Source: Leptobrachium leishanense
Taxonomy: Eukaryota; Chordata; Amphibia; Anura; Megophryidae
Assembly (NCBI GenBank): GCA_009667805.1
Contig: RXON01001648.1
Coordinates: forward strand, 1-64,000
Reading direction: 5' to 3'
DNA: 64,000 bases
Part shown: positions 35,606 to 46,139 of the stretch, piece by piece
How positions within the stretch are numbered: position 1 is the first letter of the stretch
Layout: the number at the start of each line of letters is the position of its first letter
The notes under the pieces: model-generated
Database searches by the model: none
Told to the model about the DNA's origin: nothing
Seen by the model: only the letters and a program-made list of their open reading frames with translations
Made by a program: the position numbers and the translations under genes

Positions 35606-36645
35606 TGTGACGGAACGGCCGCCACTATACCGTAGCGCGGTACAAAATTTTAAAAATGTTGTTTTAGTATGGTGTATTAAAGAATTCGTTAGGTTGTATT
35701 TTTATAAGTTCCCCCTGTAATTCTCCCCATGGTTGACCTGTTCCCCGCCTGTCCACAGCCCCGGGAAGACGCCCGGTCTGTGAATGCCTCGAGCCGCCGC
35801 TGACCGTCTCTGCCAAGCCGCCCAAACTTGCCCGCCTTGCCCCGCAGCGTGGAAACCACGCAGAAGAGCGCTTCTTGGCCAGTGGGCTCCTAAAAATAGG
35901 TGCTTACGGGGGTGCGAATTATAGAACGAAACACCCCGAGAAACCCGAACGCCGACCAGGGATCCCTCGCTGGGAGCGCGGCCGGCAACCAGTGACTCTT
36001 GCTCGGGTACAGCCGCCGAACTTTCCCCCTTCGCAGCTCGGGCTCCGTGGATCCGATCCGGGCGCTTTTTGGACTGAACCAGCCCCCGGACCCAAGCTAC
36101 CAGGCTGTACCCCCAGCATGCCGCTGCTCCCAGGGGATCACCCCGAAATCCCTGGTAAAACCCCAAACTCGGGCAGAATGCCACAAGGAGCGCTCACACC
36201 ACAGGGGGGGCCGGGCGCTGGCCAGACAGGGAGAGGCTCTGGGAGGGGGGAACAGACGAGCTGGCGCCGAGACCCGAGATAAGGGCTGCGCACCGTAGGG
36301 GTTCCCCCAGGTTAACCCAGGCAGATTGGGCTATGGCTTGAGGTACAAACACAGATCACCGCAGGAGGACTGAGGGCGGGCCAGGGGAGAACAATGGTTT
36401 CATTTCTCATAAATAACCCTGTATTCTCCATGTTAAAATAAACTCATTCCTGTTTGAACCTTTACTCTTGCCTCGGCTAGTAATTGGGGATAACAGGGCT
36501 TGGGGAACCGCGACGCTGCAAGGACCGTGGAAAACGCTGGATCACCGCCGAATCCCTACCGCCCGCTACCCCTGACTCTACACCCCCAGACCAGTTTGGC
36601 GCTGACGGCGGATCTACCCAGGCAGGGTAGCAGGGATCCGCTACA
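35606..36645 (+). repeat. 3' LTR of Gmr1-like copy 1
   Basis: Begins TGTGACGGAACGGCC after a purine-rich stretch (GGGGGAGATG) and ends GGGATCCGCTACA, followed by the duplicated AGGGG. AATAAA is at 36437-36442. Confidence 0.92.
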
Positions 36646-37714
36646 AGGGGTAAGGAAGGTGGTGGCGGATACATTGTCCTGATCAAGTGGGATGTGTTCC
36701 GACATGGGCATCATAGAGCAAGCAGTGAAAGGGTTGGATCGAGTTTTAAAGGGACAGAGAAGGTAGGACAGACCGTTTGTTTTAGAATATCTACTGAAGT
36801 TTGGCAGTAAGTGAATAAAGAAAGGACAGCTTGGTAGCATTTTAGCTGGTATTCCATACTTGGTTCGGTTAAAGGAAGAGGAGAACTGGGCTAAACAGTT
36901 TGTGGTGAGGAAGATCTTGAGAGCGTGGGGTACAGAGGAGGACAAGGTAGGAGATAAGATGGAGCGGATAAAAATCTTTTTAGGGCGGCATTTGTTTTAG
37001 CTTTTCAGCTGCCCTAAGGATTGAGGAACTAATTGCTCTGGATGAAAATTCTTCTCAATTAAGAAAGGAGGACCAGGGGATTCAGCAGGAGGAATTGTTT
37101 AGGAACGATGGCGTCCATTTGTCTGAGGCAGGGAACAACATCTTCATTGGCGACATTGAAGGCGTGATAAAGACCCTTGTGTAAGGTAAGTGGAAAGGTC
37201 ACGGTCTTTAATTGGTGGCGGAAAAAGAGGGTCCTCATTTTTGGTGGCGGTGAAATATGCGGCCCTGGCACGTGGAGAGGCGATAGAGGGGGAGACTCTG
37301 TAGGTTAGGGGGTCTGGGTGGTGGTTTGTGCGGCCAAACACAGGTGCCTCCTGGTTTGAAGATCCTCCCGGCCTGCTATCTGCTATAAAGAGAGCAGCGT
37401 GTGGTCGCGCTAGCTTAGCCACGTGGGGCCGGCCGCTATTTCTGGGCAATGCTGGTGGTTCATTGCGGTTGCCAGTGTTATCTGATGTTACCTATTCCAA
37501 GAAAGCGAAGATCGCTGATAATTCTGCCACAAAGGCAATGGTTCTGGCCTTAATTAATAAAAGACGTGACCTTTTCAAACCGCCAATACCTTGTTGTGTG
37601 TTTTATTTATGAGGGGGCGGGGGAGAGTGAGGGGGGCTTGGTTTTGGGAGGGAAGTAAAGGTAACTTAGGAGAAAGGAAATGGTGAAAGAGAAATAAGGG
37701 TAAAATTCTTAAGG
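36646..37714 (+). pseudogene. DIRS-order element, 3' part: RNase H end, recombinase N-terminus, SGNH hydrolase end
   Basis: After the target-site copy the reading resumes with 'RKVVADTLS'. At about 36760-36960 it reads 'LEYLLKFGSK', 'LGSILAGIPYLVRLKEEEN' and 'FVVRKILRAWGTEE', like the N-terminal part of a DIRS tyrosine recombinase. The catalytic part is missing. At 37095-37184 'NDGVHLSEAGNNIF' carries the D-x-x-H block of SGNH/GDSL hydrolases, known from Ngaro-type members of this order. The rest, to about 37714, is presumably 3' UTR with AATAAA near 37555. Several stops are present. Confidence 0.6.
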
Positions 37715-37864
37715 AGGATCAGGGATGGTTTAGGGGTGTGGGGGATGGTTTAGGGGTGTGGGGGATGGTTTAGGGGTGTGGGGGATGGTTTAGGGGGGGA
37801 TCAGGGATGGTTTAGAGGTGTGAGTGATGGTGTAGGGGGATCAGGGTTGGTTTAGGGGCATGAG
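37715..37864. repeat. GGTTTAGGGG minisatellite, third segment
   Basis: Tandem GGGATGGTTTAGGGGTGTGG units. The array ends at GGCATGAG (37857-37864), which is also the left target-site copy of the hAT MITE. Confidence 0.9.
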
Positions 37865-38879
37865 CAGGGCCGGCGCTAGTGTAAGGCAGCACAGGCGGCT
37901 GCCTTACTATTCTGGCTTTCTGCCAGTTGAGGGGCGGAAAAATCTGGACCACCCAGCGAGCGGAGGCCTTGCAAGGATCGGGCACAAGGTTTCCCATTTA
38001 CTCGGCAGCGTGTGGGATCCCACTCCCACACGCTGCACCGGAAGTAAAGGCCCTGGGGGGGGGGGGTGCAGAGGAGGAGGAAGACGAGGCTGCCAGACCA
38101 CAGCTCACATGGGAACATGCTGGCCCCGCCCATCCACCCCCTTCCTCCTCACAGCAGCTAGCAGAGCCTCCCTCCCCTGCTCCTGTGCAGGAAGTGTCCA
38201 GCACGTGCAGGGTGGGGGGAGTGGAGAGAGACCAGCTGAGCTGTAACCATGGAGGCAGCCAGGGATTTGAATCCTAGGGTAAGTAGCAAGCAGGGGGTGT
38301 GAGTATGGGGGTGAGCATGGGGGAGGTGTGTGTGTAAGCATGGAGTGTGTGTCTGTGTGTGTGAGCATGGGTGAATGAGAGCATTGGGTGTGTGTGAGCA
38401 TGGGGAGGTGGGTGAGAGCATGGGGGTGGAGGTGTGTGTGTGCAGGGGTATGAAATGAATTAAAGGGGAGATTGAATTGAAGGGAGAATGAATTGAGGGG
38501 AAGAATGATGTGAGTTGGGGCAAATTTACCCATATGTGAGCTGGGGCTATATAGATATATATATATCTGGACATGTTTTGGTCTGAGGTCTCTGTGTGTA
38601 TATATATATATATATGTATATGTATCTGGACTTGTTCTGGTCTGTATATATGTATCTGAGTGGGCATGATATTGGTGAATACCTGAAAAAAAGTATTGGT
38701 ACTTGTACTCGGTCTTAAAGTGGTATCGGTGCAACACTAGAGTGTGTGTATATGTATGTGTGCATATATAGAGATTATTATGGCACCTCTATCCTGATTG
38801 GCTTGACATGACACGGATGGGGGGGGGGCACAAAAACGCACCTTCGCCTGACTAGACAAAAATGCTTGCACCGGCCCTG
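37865..38879 (+). mobile_element. hAT-type MITE, copy 1 (1015 bp)
   Basis: Terminal inverted repeats are CAGGGCCGGCGC at the left and GCACCGGCCCTG at the right (its inverse with one mismatch). The element is flanked by perfect 8-bp duplications GGCATGAG at 37857-37864 and 38880-38887. CAGGG termini and 8-bp target duplications are hallmarks of hAT transposons. There is no transposase. The interior has a GC-rich first third, a GTGTGAGCATGGGG-type repeat, an AT-rich (TATATA) part and a conserved right end. It shares almost all sequence with the copy at 42653. Confidence 0.93.
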
Positions 38880-39440
38880 GGCATGAGGGATGGTTTAGGG
38901 GGATCAGGGTTGGTTTAGGGGTGTGGGGGATGGTTTAGGGGGATCAGGGATGGTTTAGGGGTGTGGAGGATGGTTTAGGGGGATCAAGGATGTTTTAGGG
39001 GGTTCAGGGATGGTTAAGGGGTGTGAGTGATGGTTTAGAGGTGTAAGTGATGGTTTAGGGGGATCAGGGATGGTTTAGGGGTGTGAGGGATGGTTTAGGG
39101 GGATCAGGGTTGGTTTAGGGGTGTGGGGGATGGTTTAGGGGATCGGGGATGGTTTAGGGGTGTGGAGGATGGTTTAGGGGATCAGGGATGGTTTAGGGGT
39201 GTGGAGGATGGTTTAGGGGATCAGGGATGGTTTAGGGGGTTCAGGGATGGTTTAGGGGTGTGAGTGATGGTTTAGGGGGATCAGGGATAGTTTAGAGGTG
39301 TAAGTGATGGTTTAGGGGGATCAGGGATAGTTTAGGGGGATCAGGGATGGTTTAGGGGTGTGATTGATGGTTTAGGGGGATGGTTTAGTGGTGTGAGTGA
39401 TGGTTTAGGGGGATCAGGGATGGTTTAGGGGTGCAGGGTT
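38880..39440. repeat. GGTTTAGGGG minisatellite, right segment
   Basis: Alternating GGGATGGTTTAGGGGTGTGA and GGATGGTTTAGGGGGATCA units, contiguous with the segment left of the MITE. Confidence 0.92.
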
Positions 39441-40186
39441 AAGAGATGTCTCTTTAGGGGTGATTTTGGGTCAGTAAGTGCTGAGGCAGGGGTCGCTGTT
39501 TTGGGGTTAATTCATTCGGTTTGCCGCATTGATCCCATAATCTGTTAATGTGAAGATAAAGCCGCCGGCTGTGAAAATGATGTCACTGAATAGATATCGC
39601 AGACACACGGCGTCAGATCGCTGGAGAAATGCAAAGGAATCACACATTTCAGGTCAAAATAGCTGGATTTGATTTCCATTTTCTCAACTCTGCCAATTCT
39701 AGGTGAGCCGTTACCGTGCAACTCTGCACCAGATCCAGGGGTCACAGTCCTGTCATCTCACCCCTCACATCCTCTGCCATGTTTCTGCACATAGTAACCA
39801 ATACTACCCCTGTGTTTTGTAAGCCGGGCCGGCCAGACTCGGGTCCAGGATGCAGGTTTTACTCGGCATAACCGGGCCAGCCTTTTCACCCTCGTCCCAG
39901 CACAGTCTGTGCCAGATAAAGCCGTGTGTTTACCGTGCACGGGATTATATGACTTGGTGCACGCTTTCCCACAGCCCGGCCCACCCAGAAAATAAACCCT
40001 GGCCCTGCCAGGAACAAGTCCTGTTAACTGTGAGACTGCTGGAAGACTCTGGCACAGCCTCTCCGTCACCTCCACGGGAACCAGGCACAGCATGCACACG
40101 GCAACACCGGCCTGATAACAGAACCCACGCCGAATGGTGAAATGACCTAAAAGCAACACCAGAAAACCACGCCGTGTGTGTGTCCG
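39441..40186. other. Unique sequence, no gene recognised
   Basis: About 750 bp of unique sequence. Open frames of 96-144 codons on either strand have no recognisable domain. Confidence 0.4.
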
Positions 40187-40866
40187 TCCCAAGGGGCGTG
40201 TGGGTCACATGAGGCGTGTGGGACATGGGACACATGGGGCGTGTGGGTCACATGGGGCGTGTGTGGGACATTGGGTGTGTGGGTCTCATGGGGCGTGTGG
40301 GTCTCATGGGGCGTGTGGGTCACATGGGGCGTGTGGGACATGGGGCTCATGGGGTGTGTGGGTCACATGGGGCGTGTGGGTCACATGGGGCGTGTGGGTC
40401 TCATGGGGTGTGTGTGGGACATGGGGTGTGTGGGTCTCATGGGGCGTGTGGATCACATGGGGCGTGTGGGTCACATGGGGCGTGTGGGTCACATGGGGCG
40501 TGTGGGTCTCATGGGGCGTGTGGGTCTCATGGGGCGTGTGGGTCTCATGGGGTGTGTGTGGGACATGGGGTGTGTGGGTCTCATGGGGCGTGTGGATCAC
40601 ATGGGGCGTGTGGATCACATGGGGCGTGTGGGTCACATGGGGAGTGTGGGTCACATGGGGCGTGTGGGTCTCATGGGGCGTGTGGGTCTCATGGGGTGTG
40701 TGGGACATGGGGTGTGTGGGTCTCATGGGGCGTGTGGATCACATGGGGCGTGTGGATCACATGGGGCGTGTGGGTCACATGGGGCGTGTGGGTCTCATGG
40801 GGTGTGTGGGACATGGGGCGTGTGGGTCTCATGGGGTGTGTGGGACATGGGGCGTGTGGGTCACAC
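40187..40866. repeat. 19-bp minisatellite
   Basis: About 35 copies of GGGTCACATGGGGCGTGTG, with variants GGGTCTCATGGGGCGTGTG and GGGACATGGGGTGTGTG. Each unit has the Cys/Val/His/Trp coding bias seen in several artefactual open frames. Confidence 0.95.
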
Positions 40867-41739
40867 TGTGTTAAAAGACCTCTGGGAAATTGTTACCACT
40901 GGTAGGACGAGCACCGTTTATTGAAGGGGCTGCCGGGAATCACACCGGGTCCCACTGGCACAAGTCGGCGGTGTCCCATGCAGCAGTGAGCACAAGGCCC
41001 GGTGGAAAGGCACATGGGGTACATAGGCTTTAATGATTGCGATAACGTTCCTACCACAGCCTCGGCTACATCTACACCTGCTGAGCAGCCGGCGGACTGT
41101 GTGAATGTGACCTCCGTGTGTGCGGGGAGTATGATGGACACCTCTCCTAAGATCAGGAGGTCTGGGACCACTTTACATTATCCTGCATCCCCTCATACCA
41201 GACCCCCCGCGCCCCCTCATACCGGATCCCATTGCCCCCTCATACCGGATTCCCTCGCCCCCTCATACGGACCCCCTCACCACCCTCATACCGGACCCCC
41301 TCGCCGGGTTTTCCCCAATTTGACCATTTTGATGTATAAAACTGTAATACTGCCCAGAACCCCCGTAACGGAGCAGCGCCGGCCCCAGGTCACACAGCAC
41401 GTCCAGTTATCGGTTCCTTCTCTCAGCCCCCCCGCGTCCTGACCCAGACAAGTACAGACCTGTAACCTGGCGCTGCCATGAAGACTGCCAAGGAAGTGCC
41501 AAGGCGGAGCCGGCCACGTTGTGCCCTTTCTATTGTGACTGAAACATCGGCAAACAGTGCTGTGCAAATGTATTTATTCAGGTGAGGACGCGGCTCTCGC
41601 CCCACAAACCGCCCACGACAAACACAAAGTGGCAATACTGCCCCGCGCGCCGGCAACATCATTAACCCTCTCCTGCCATGCGCACCACGACAGGAGCGAA
41701 CACCAAATGCATTATCAAAGATTATTATATGCATGGCAC
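40867..41739. other. Unique sequence with a short ~20-bp repeat, no gene recognised
   Basis: Contains a short array of CCCCCTCATACCGGA-type units at about 41185-41305. Open frames here have no recognisable domain. Confidence 0.4.
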
Positions 41740-42155
41740 CCCGCACTTCCCTGACACGTGGCACCCTGCGCTTCCCTGACACGCGGCATCCTTCCCACAC
41801 CTCGCCGACACGCGGCATCCTTCCCACACCTCGCCGACACGCGGCATCCTTCCCACACCTCGCCGACACGCGGCATCCTTCCCGCACCTCGCCGACACGC
41901 GGCATCCTTCCCGCACCTCGCCGACACGCGGCATCCTTCCCGCACCTCGCCGACACGCGGCATCCTTCCCGCACCTCGCCGACACGCGACATCCTTCCCG
42001 CACCTCGCCGACACGCGGCATCCTTCCCGCACCTCGCCGACACGCGGCATCCTTCCCGCACCACGCCGACACGCGGCATCCTTCCCGCACCACACCGACA
42101 CGCGGCATCCTTCCCGCAACTCGCGGCATCCTTCCTGCACCTCGCCGACACGCGG
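41740..42155. repeat. 29-bp GC-rich minisatellite, about 14 copies
   Basis: The unit is CCTTCCCGCACCTCGCCGAC then ACGCGGCAT. Related units continue at about 42576-42652, beyond an inserted AT-richer segment. Arg/Cys-rich open frames are repeat artefacts. Confidence 0.95.
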
Positions 42156-42575
42156 TGTCATGCCCCATGATTTAGGATTTATTGGATATTTTTCTGTTTT
42201 GTGTTGAATCTGCCTTTGCTGCTTATATGCTATTGATTTCATAGCTATTTTGGCCCTTCTGGGTTTCCTTAGCTTTTCTCTATCAGCTAGTTCGCACCCT
42301 TCTGCTCAGTGTCTTGTTGTTAGTTACTTCCTGGTTACATAGCAGCCATGCTGTGCTCACTGCTAGACAGAAACTAATGTCTTTTTACCTGCATTGCTGT
42401 ACACTATTACAAGATTGTCAGTCTGATCATTAAACTCTTCAACTGGATTCATCTTTCTACATGTCAGTTTTGCTATCTGCTGAACTTCATTGTGAGAGTA
42501 CTGGTCAAATACAGACTTCGCTAGTCTAAAGCACCCACGTCTCACAGCTTTGCTTATGGAAGCAGAATATGCGTC
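42156..42575 (-). pseudogene. Unidentified minus-strand coding tail with 3' UTR inside a minisatellite
   Basis: Read on the minus strand, 42363-42570 encodes about 65 residues of ordinary composition, including 'LAKSVFDQYSHNEVQQIAK' and 'NPVEEFNDQTDNLVIVYSN', ending at a TAG (42363-42365). About 180 bp of non-coding sequence follows, with AATAAA (complement of 42178-42183) near the junction with the array. This layout (last codons, UTR, polyadenylation signal, then abrupt array sequence) suggests a 5'-truncated retrocopy or mobile-element 3' end. I do not recognise the protein. No clear poly(A) or target duplication is visible. Confidence 0.45.
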
Positions 42576-42652
42576 ACCCCGCACCTCTCCAACACGCCGC
42601 ATCCCGTACCTCTCCGACACGCGGCATCCCGCACTCCGTCGTGCCCTGTGCC
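42576..42652. repeat. GC-rich minisatellite, segment left of the MITE
   Basis: Units with CTCTCCGACACGCGGCATCC and GCACTCCGTCGTGCCCTGTG. The array resumes at 44948 after the MITE. The last eight bases, CCTGTGCC, are the left target-site copy. Confidence 0.85.
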
Positions 42653-44947
42653 CAGGGCCGGCGCTAGTGTAAGGCAGCACAGGCGGCTGCCTTACTATTC
42701 TGGCTTTCTGCCAGTTGAGGGGCGGAAAAATCTGGACCACCCAGCGAGCGGAGGCCTTGCATGGATCGGGCACAAGGTTTCCCATTTACTCGGCAGCATG
42801 TGGGATCCCACTCCCACACGCTGCACCGGAAGTAAAGGCCCTGCGGGGGGGGGGTGCAGAGGAGGAGGAAGACGAGGCTGCCAGACCACAGCTCACATGG
42901 GAAGATGCTGGCCCCGCCCATCCACCCCCTTCCTCCTATCAGCAGCTAGCAGAGCCTCCCTCCCCTGCTCCTGTGCGGGATGTGTCCAGCACGTGCAGGG
43001 TGGGGGGAGTGGAGAGAGACCAGCTGAGCTGTAACCACAGAGGCAGCCAGGGATTTGAATCCTAGGGTAAGTAGCAAGCAGGGGGTGTGAGTATGGGGGT
43101 GAGCATGGGGGAGGTGTGTGTGTAAGCATGGAGTGTGTGTCTGTGTGTGTGAGCATGGGTGAATGAGAGCATTGGGTGTGTGTGAGCATGGGGAGGTGGG
43201 TGTGAGCATGGGGAGGTGGGTGTGAGCATGGGGAGGTGGGTGTGAGCATGGGGAGGTGGGTGTGTGTGTGAGCAGGGGTGAGGTGTGTGTAAGCAGGGGT
43301 GATGTGTGTGTGTGTGTGCGTGTGTGAGCAGGGGTGATGTGTGTGTGTGCGTGTGTGAGCAGGGGTGGTGTGTGTGTGAGCAGGGGTGGTGTGTGTGTGT
43401 GTGTGAGCAGGGGTGATGTGTGTGTGAGCAGGGGTGATGTGTGTGTGTGCGTGTGTGAGCAGGGGTGGTGTGTGTGTGAGCAGGGGTGGTGTGTGTGTGA
43501 GCAGGGGTGGTGTGTGTGTGTGTGTGTGTGTGTGAGCAGGGGTGGTGTGTGTGTGTGTGTGAGCAGGGGTGGTGTGTGTGTGTGTGTGAGCAGGGGTGAT
43601 GTGTGTGTGTGCGTGTGTGAGCAGGGGTGGTGTGTGTGGAGCAGGGGTGGTGTGTGTGTGAGCAGGGGTGGTGTGTGTGTGTGTGTGTGTGTGTGAGCAG
43701 GGGTGGTGTGTGGTGTGTGTGGCAGGGGTGGTGTGTGTGTGTGTGTGAGCAGGGGTGATGTGTGTGTGTGCGTGTGTGAGCAGGGGTGGTGTGTGTGTGA
43801 GCAGGGGTGGTGTGTGTGTGAGCAGGGGTGGTGTGTGTGTGTGTGAGCAGGGGTGATGTGTGTGTGTGTGTGAGCAGGGGTGATGTGCGCGTGTGAGCAG
43901 GGGTGATGTGCGCGTGTGAGCAGGGGTGATGTGTGTGTGTGTGTGAGCAGGGGTGATGTGTGTGTGTGTGTGTGAGCAGGGGTGATGTGCGCGTGTGAGC
44001 AGGGGTGATGTGTGTGTGTGTGTGTGTGAGCAGGGGTGATGTGTGATCAGGGGTGATGTGCGCGTGTGAGCAGGGGTGATGTGTGTGTGTGTGTGTGTGA
44101 GCAGGGGTGATGTGTGATCAGGGGTGATGTGCGCGTGTGAGCAGGGGTATGAAATGAATTAAAGGGGAGATTGAATTGAAGGGGTGGAGGAATTGAGGGG
44201 TGAAATTAATTGAGGGGAAGAATGATGTGAGCTGGGGGCAAATTTACCCATGTGTGAGCTCTGGGGGCAAATATACCCATGTGTGAGCTGGGGGCAAATA
44301 TACCCATGTGTGAGCTGGGACAAATATACCCATATGTGAGTTGGGGCAAATATACCCATATGTGAGCTGGGGCAAATATACCCACGTGTGAGCTCTGGGG
44401 GCAAATATACCCATGTGTGAGCTCTGGGGGCAAATATACCCATGTGTGAGCTCTGGGGGCAAATATACCCATATGTGAGATGGGGCAAATATACCCATAT
44501 GTGAGCTGGGGGCAAATATACCCTTGTGAGCTGGGGCTATATATATATCTATGTGAGCTGGGGGCAATATATATACCCTTGTGAGCTGGGGCAAATATAT
44601 CCATGTGAGCTGGGAGCAATATATATATATATATATATATGGACATGTTTTGGTCTGAGGTCTCTGTGTATATATATATATATATGTATATGTATCTGGA
44701 CTTGTTCTGGTCTGTATATATGTATCTGAGTGGGCATGATATCGGTGAATACCTGAAAAAAAGTATTGGTACTTGTACTCGGTCTTAAAGTGGTATCGGT
44801 GCAACACCAGAGTGTGTATATATGTATGTGTGCATATATAGAGATTATTATGGCACCTCTATCCTGATTGGCTTGACATGACACGGATGGGGGGGGCACC
44901 AAAACGCACCTTCGCCTGACTAGACAAAAATGCTTGCACCGGCCCTG
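42653..44947 (+). mobile_element. hAT-type MITE, copy 2 (2295 bp, internally expanded)
   Basis: Same termini as copy 1 (CAGGGCCGGCGC and GCACCGGCCCTG) and perfect 8-bp duplications CCTGTGCC at 42645-42652 and 44948-44955. Its first ~540 bp and last ~300 bp match copy 1 closely. The extra length comes from two internal expansions: a (GTGTGTGTGAGCAGGGGTGA)n-type array at about 43190-44145, and about a dozen AAATATACCCATGTGTGAGC units at about 44240-44610 that occur roughly once in copy 1. No transposase is encoded. Confidence 0.93.
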
Positions 44948-45285
44948 CCTGTGCCTCTAACGCACGGCTTCCCGCACTCTGTCGTGCCCTGTGCCTCTCT
45001 GTAACACACGGTATCCCGCACTCCAACACACGGTATCACGCACTCCGTCGTGCCCTGTGCCTCTGTAACACATGGTATCCCGCACTCTGTTGTGCCCTGT
45101 GCCTCTCTGGAACACACGTATCCCGCACTCCGTCGTGCCCTGTGCCTCTCTGTAACACACGTATCCCGCACTCTGTCGTGCCCTGTGCCTCTCTGTAACA
45201 CACGGTATCCCGCACTCCGTCGTGCCCTGTGCCTCTCTGTGACACACGGTATCCCGCACTCCGTCATGCCCTGTGCCTGGCAGGA
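44948..45285. repeat. 44-bp minisatellite, right of the MITE
   Basis: About seven units of CCTGTGCCTCTCTGTAACAC then ACGGTATCCCGCACTCCGTC GTGC. It is contiguous with the array left of the MITE. Short open frames are artefacts. Confidence 0.9.
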
Positions 45286-46135
45286 GGAGGTATAGGCCAT
45301 GGTGGGTGACGGGGCAGCAGCAGTTTTGGAGTAAGCGCTGCTTGCAGTCAGTGATGTGATGGATGTGACGCGGCGCCTCACTCAGGCAGAAAGCGGATTA
45401 GCAGGGAATGCACGGATTCCTGGCAGGGATCCCACCTCCAATTACTCCCAGACACAGGTTTATATAATGACCATCAAGCGGAGGGTGCAGGTGCTGACAG
45501 GGCGCAGGTGGGGCATGAGATGTACGTTCCTTTATGCTTATACTGTGACAGGCTGTTGGCATCTAAGGGGTTAAGGAGTGAAGCCTCATTACCAGAGCTA
45601 CGTCTGGAGCATCACATAGCGCATGTTACGGCGAGAGCTTTCACGAAGGTTTGGATCCTCAGGTCATTGCATGAAAGCCGTGACCAGTGGCCTGGCTGGC
45701 ACAGAGCCACGTGTACGTGTTTACCGCGGAGAACGAGCCACCTGATGAACACATCACAGTCGCCATGGAAACCATCACAATCCTCCTGGTTTCTGCTTCT
45801 CTTTCACAGCTTTAGATTTTTCCAGAGATCAGTTGCTGAGGTTTAACATCACGTCAGTTTTCTACAAGCGATGATAAAATAACACCTTAGTGTTTACACG
45901 GGATCCTGCGCGCCCACTAATTACAGGTGTGGATGAAACAGCCTGACCGCGGCCAGCAATACCTGCGGTTATGTAAGAACATCCTGGTGCGGGGGCTCGG
46001 CACGTATAAAGGCACCATTGTTCCAGAGGTTTAAACCGAGTCTCCAAGAGAATATTCACATTCCCCAGATCTCAGCGTATGCACACATTTAACCATTTAT
46101 CCACCAGAGGGCTATAGAAGCACCGCTAAGGCCAG
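45286..46135. other. Unique sequence, no gene recognised
   Basis: About 850 bp of unique sequence. A 112-codon open frame at 45508-45846 has no recognisable domain and I do not call it a gene. Confidence 0.35.
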
Positions 46136-46139
46136 ACAC

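Larger units (their letters stand above)
29921..36645 (+). mobile_element. Gmr1-like Ty3/gypsy retrotransposon, copy 1
   Basis: Full-length element: LTR, primer-binding site, gag, protease, integrase, RT-RNase H, LTR, with a 5-bp target duplication AGGGG. Integrase lies before RT, the order of the Gmr1 group of vertebrate Ty3/gypsy elements and unlike ordinary gypsy. The LTRs share sequence throughout, with about 15 substitutions by eye in ~1010 aligned bases, plus a ~27-bp block present only in the 3' LTR. It is inserted in the RNase H region of the DIRS-order element. It carries several frameshifts, so it is not autonomous as sequenced. Confidence 0.93.
27004..37714 (+). mobile_element. Degraded DIRS-order (tyrosine-recombinase) retrotransposon carrying a nested Gmr1-like element
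   Basis: This block interrupts the GGTTTAGGGG array. Recognisable pieces, in order, are the RT start (about 28420-28700), the RT catalytic region (29390-29580), RNase H (29584-29920, continuing after the nested element at 36646), the N-terminal region of a tyrosine recombinase (about 36760-36980) and the end of an SGNH hydrolase (37095-37184). Imperfect inverted ends are suggested by CTTAAGGATTTTCCCTGTTT near 27038 and GGGTAAAATTCTTAAGG near 37698 (inverse complement). No target duplication is seen, as expected for this order. Boundaries are approximate. Confidence 0.7.

Noticed and set aside
37927..38277. 116-codon frame shared by both hAT MITE copies (also 42715-43065)
   Set aside because: Similarity is expected because the whole element is duplicated. 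Composition is low-complexity (Ala/Pro/Glu), other frames are equally open, and no transposase motif is present.
38880..39440. True interstitial telomere
   Set aside because: Units are ~20 bp with GGTTTAGGGG, not perfect (TTAGGG)n. Only a telomere-like composition can be claimed.
45508..45846. 112-codon plus-strand frame in unique sequence
   Set aside because: No recognisable domain, no promoter or splice context; length is within chance expectation.
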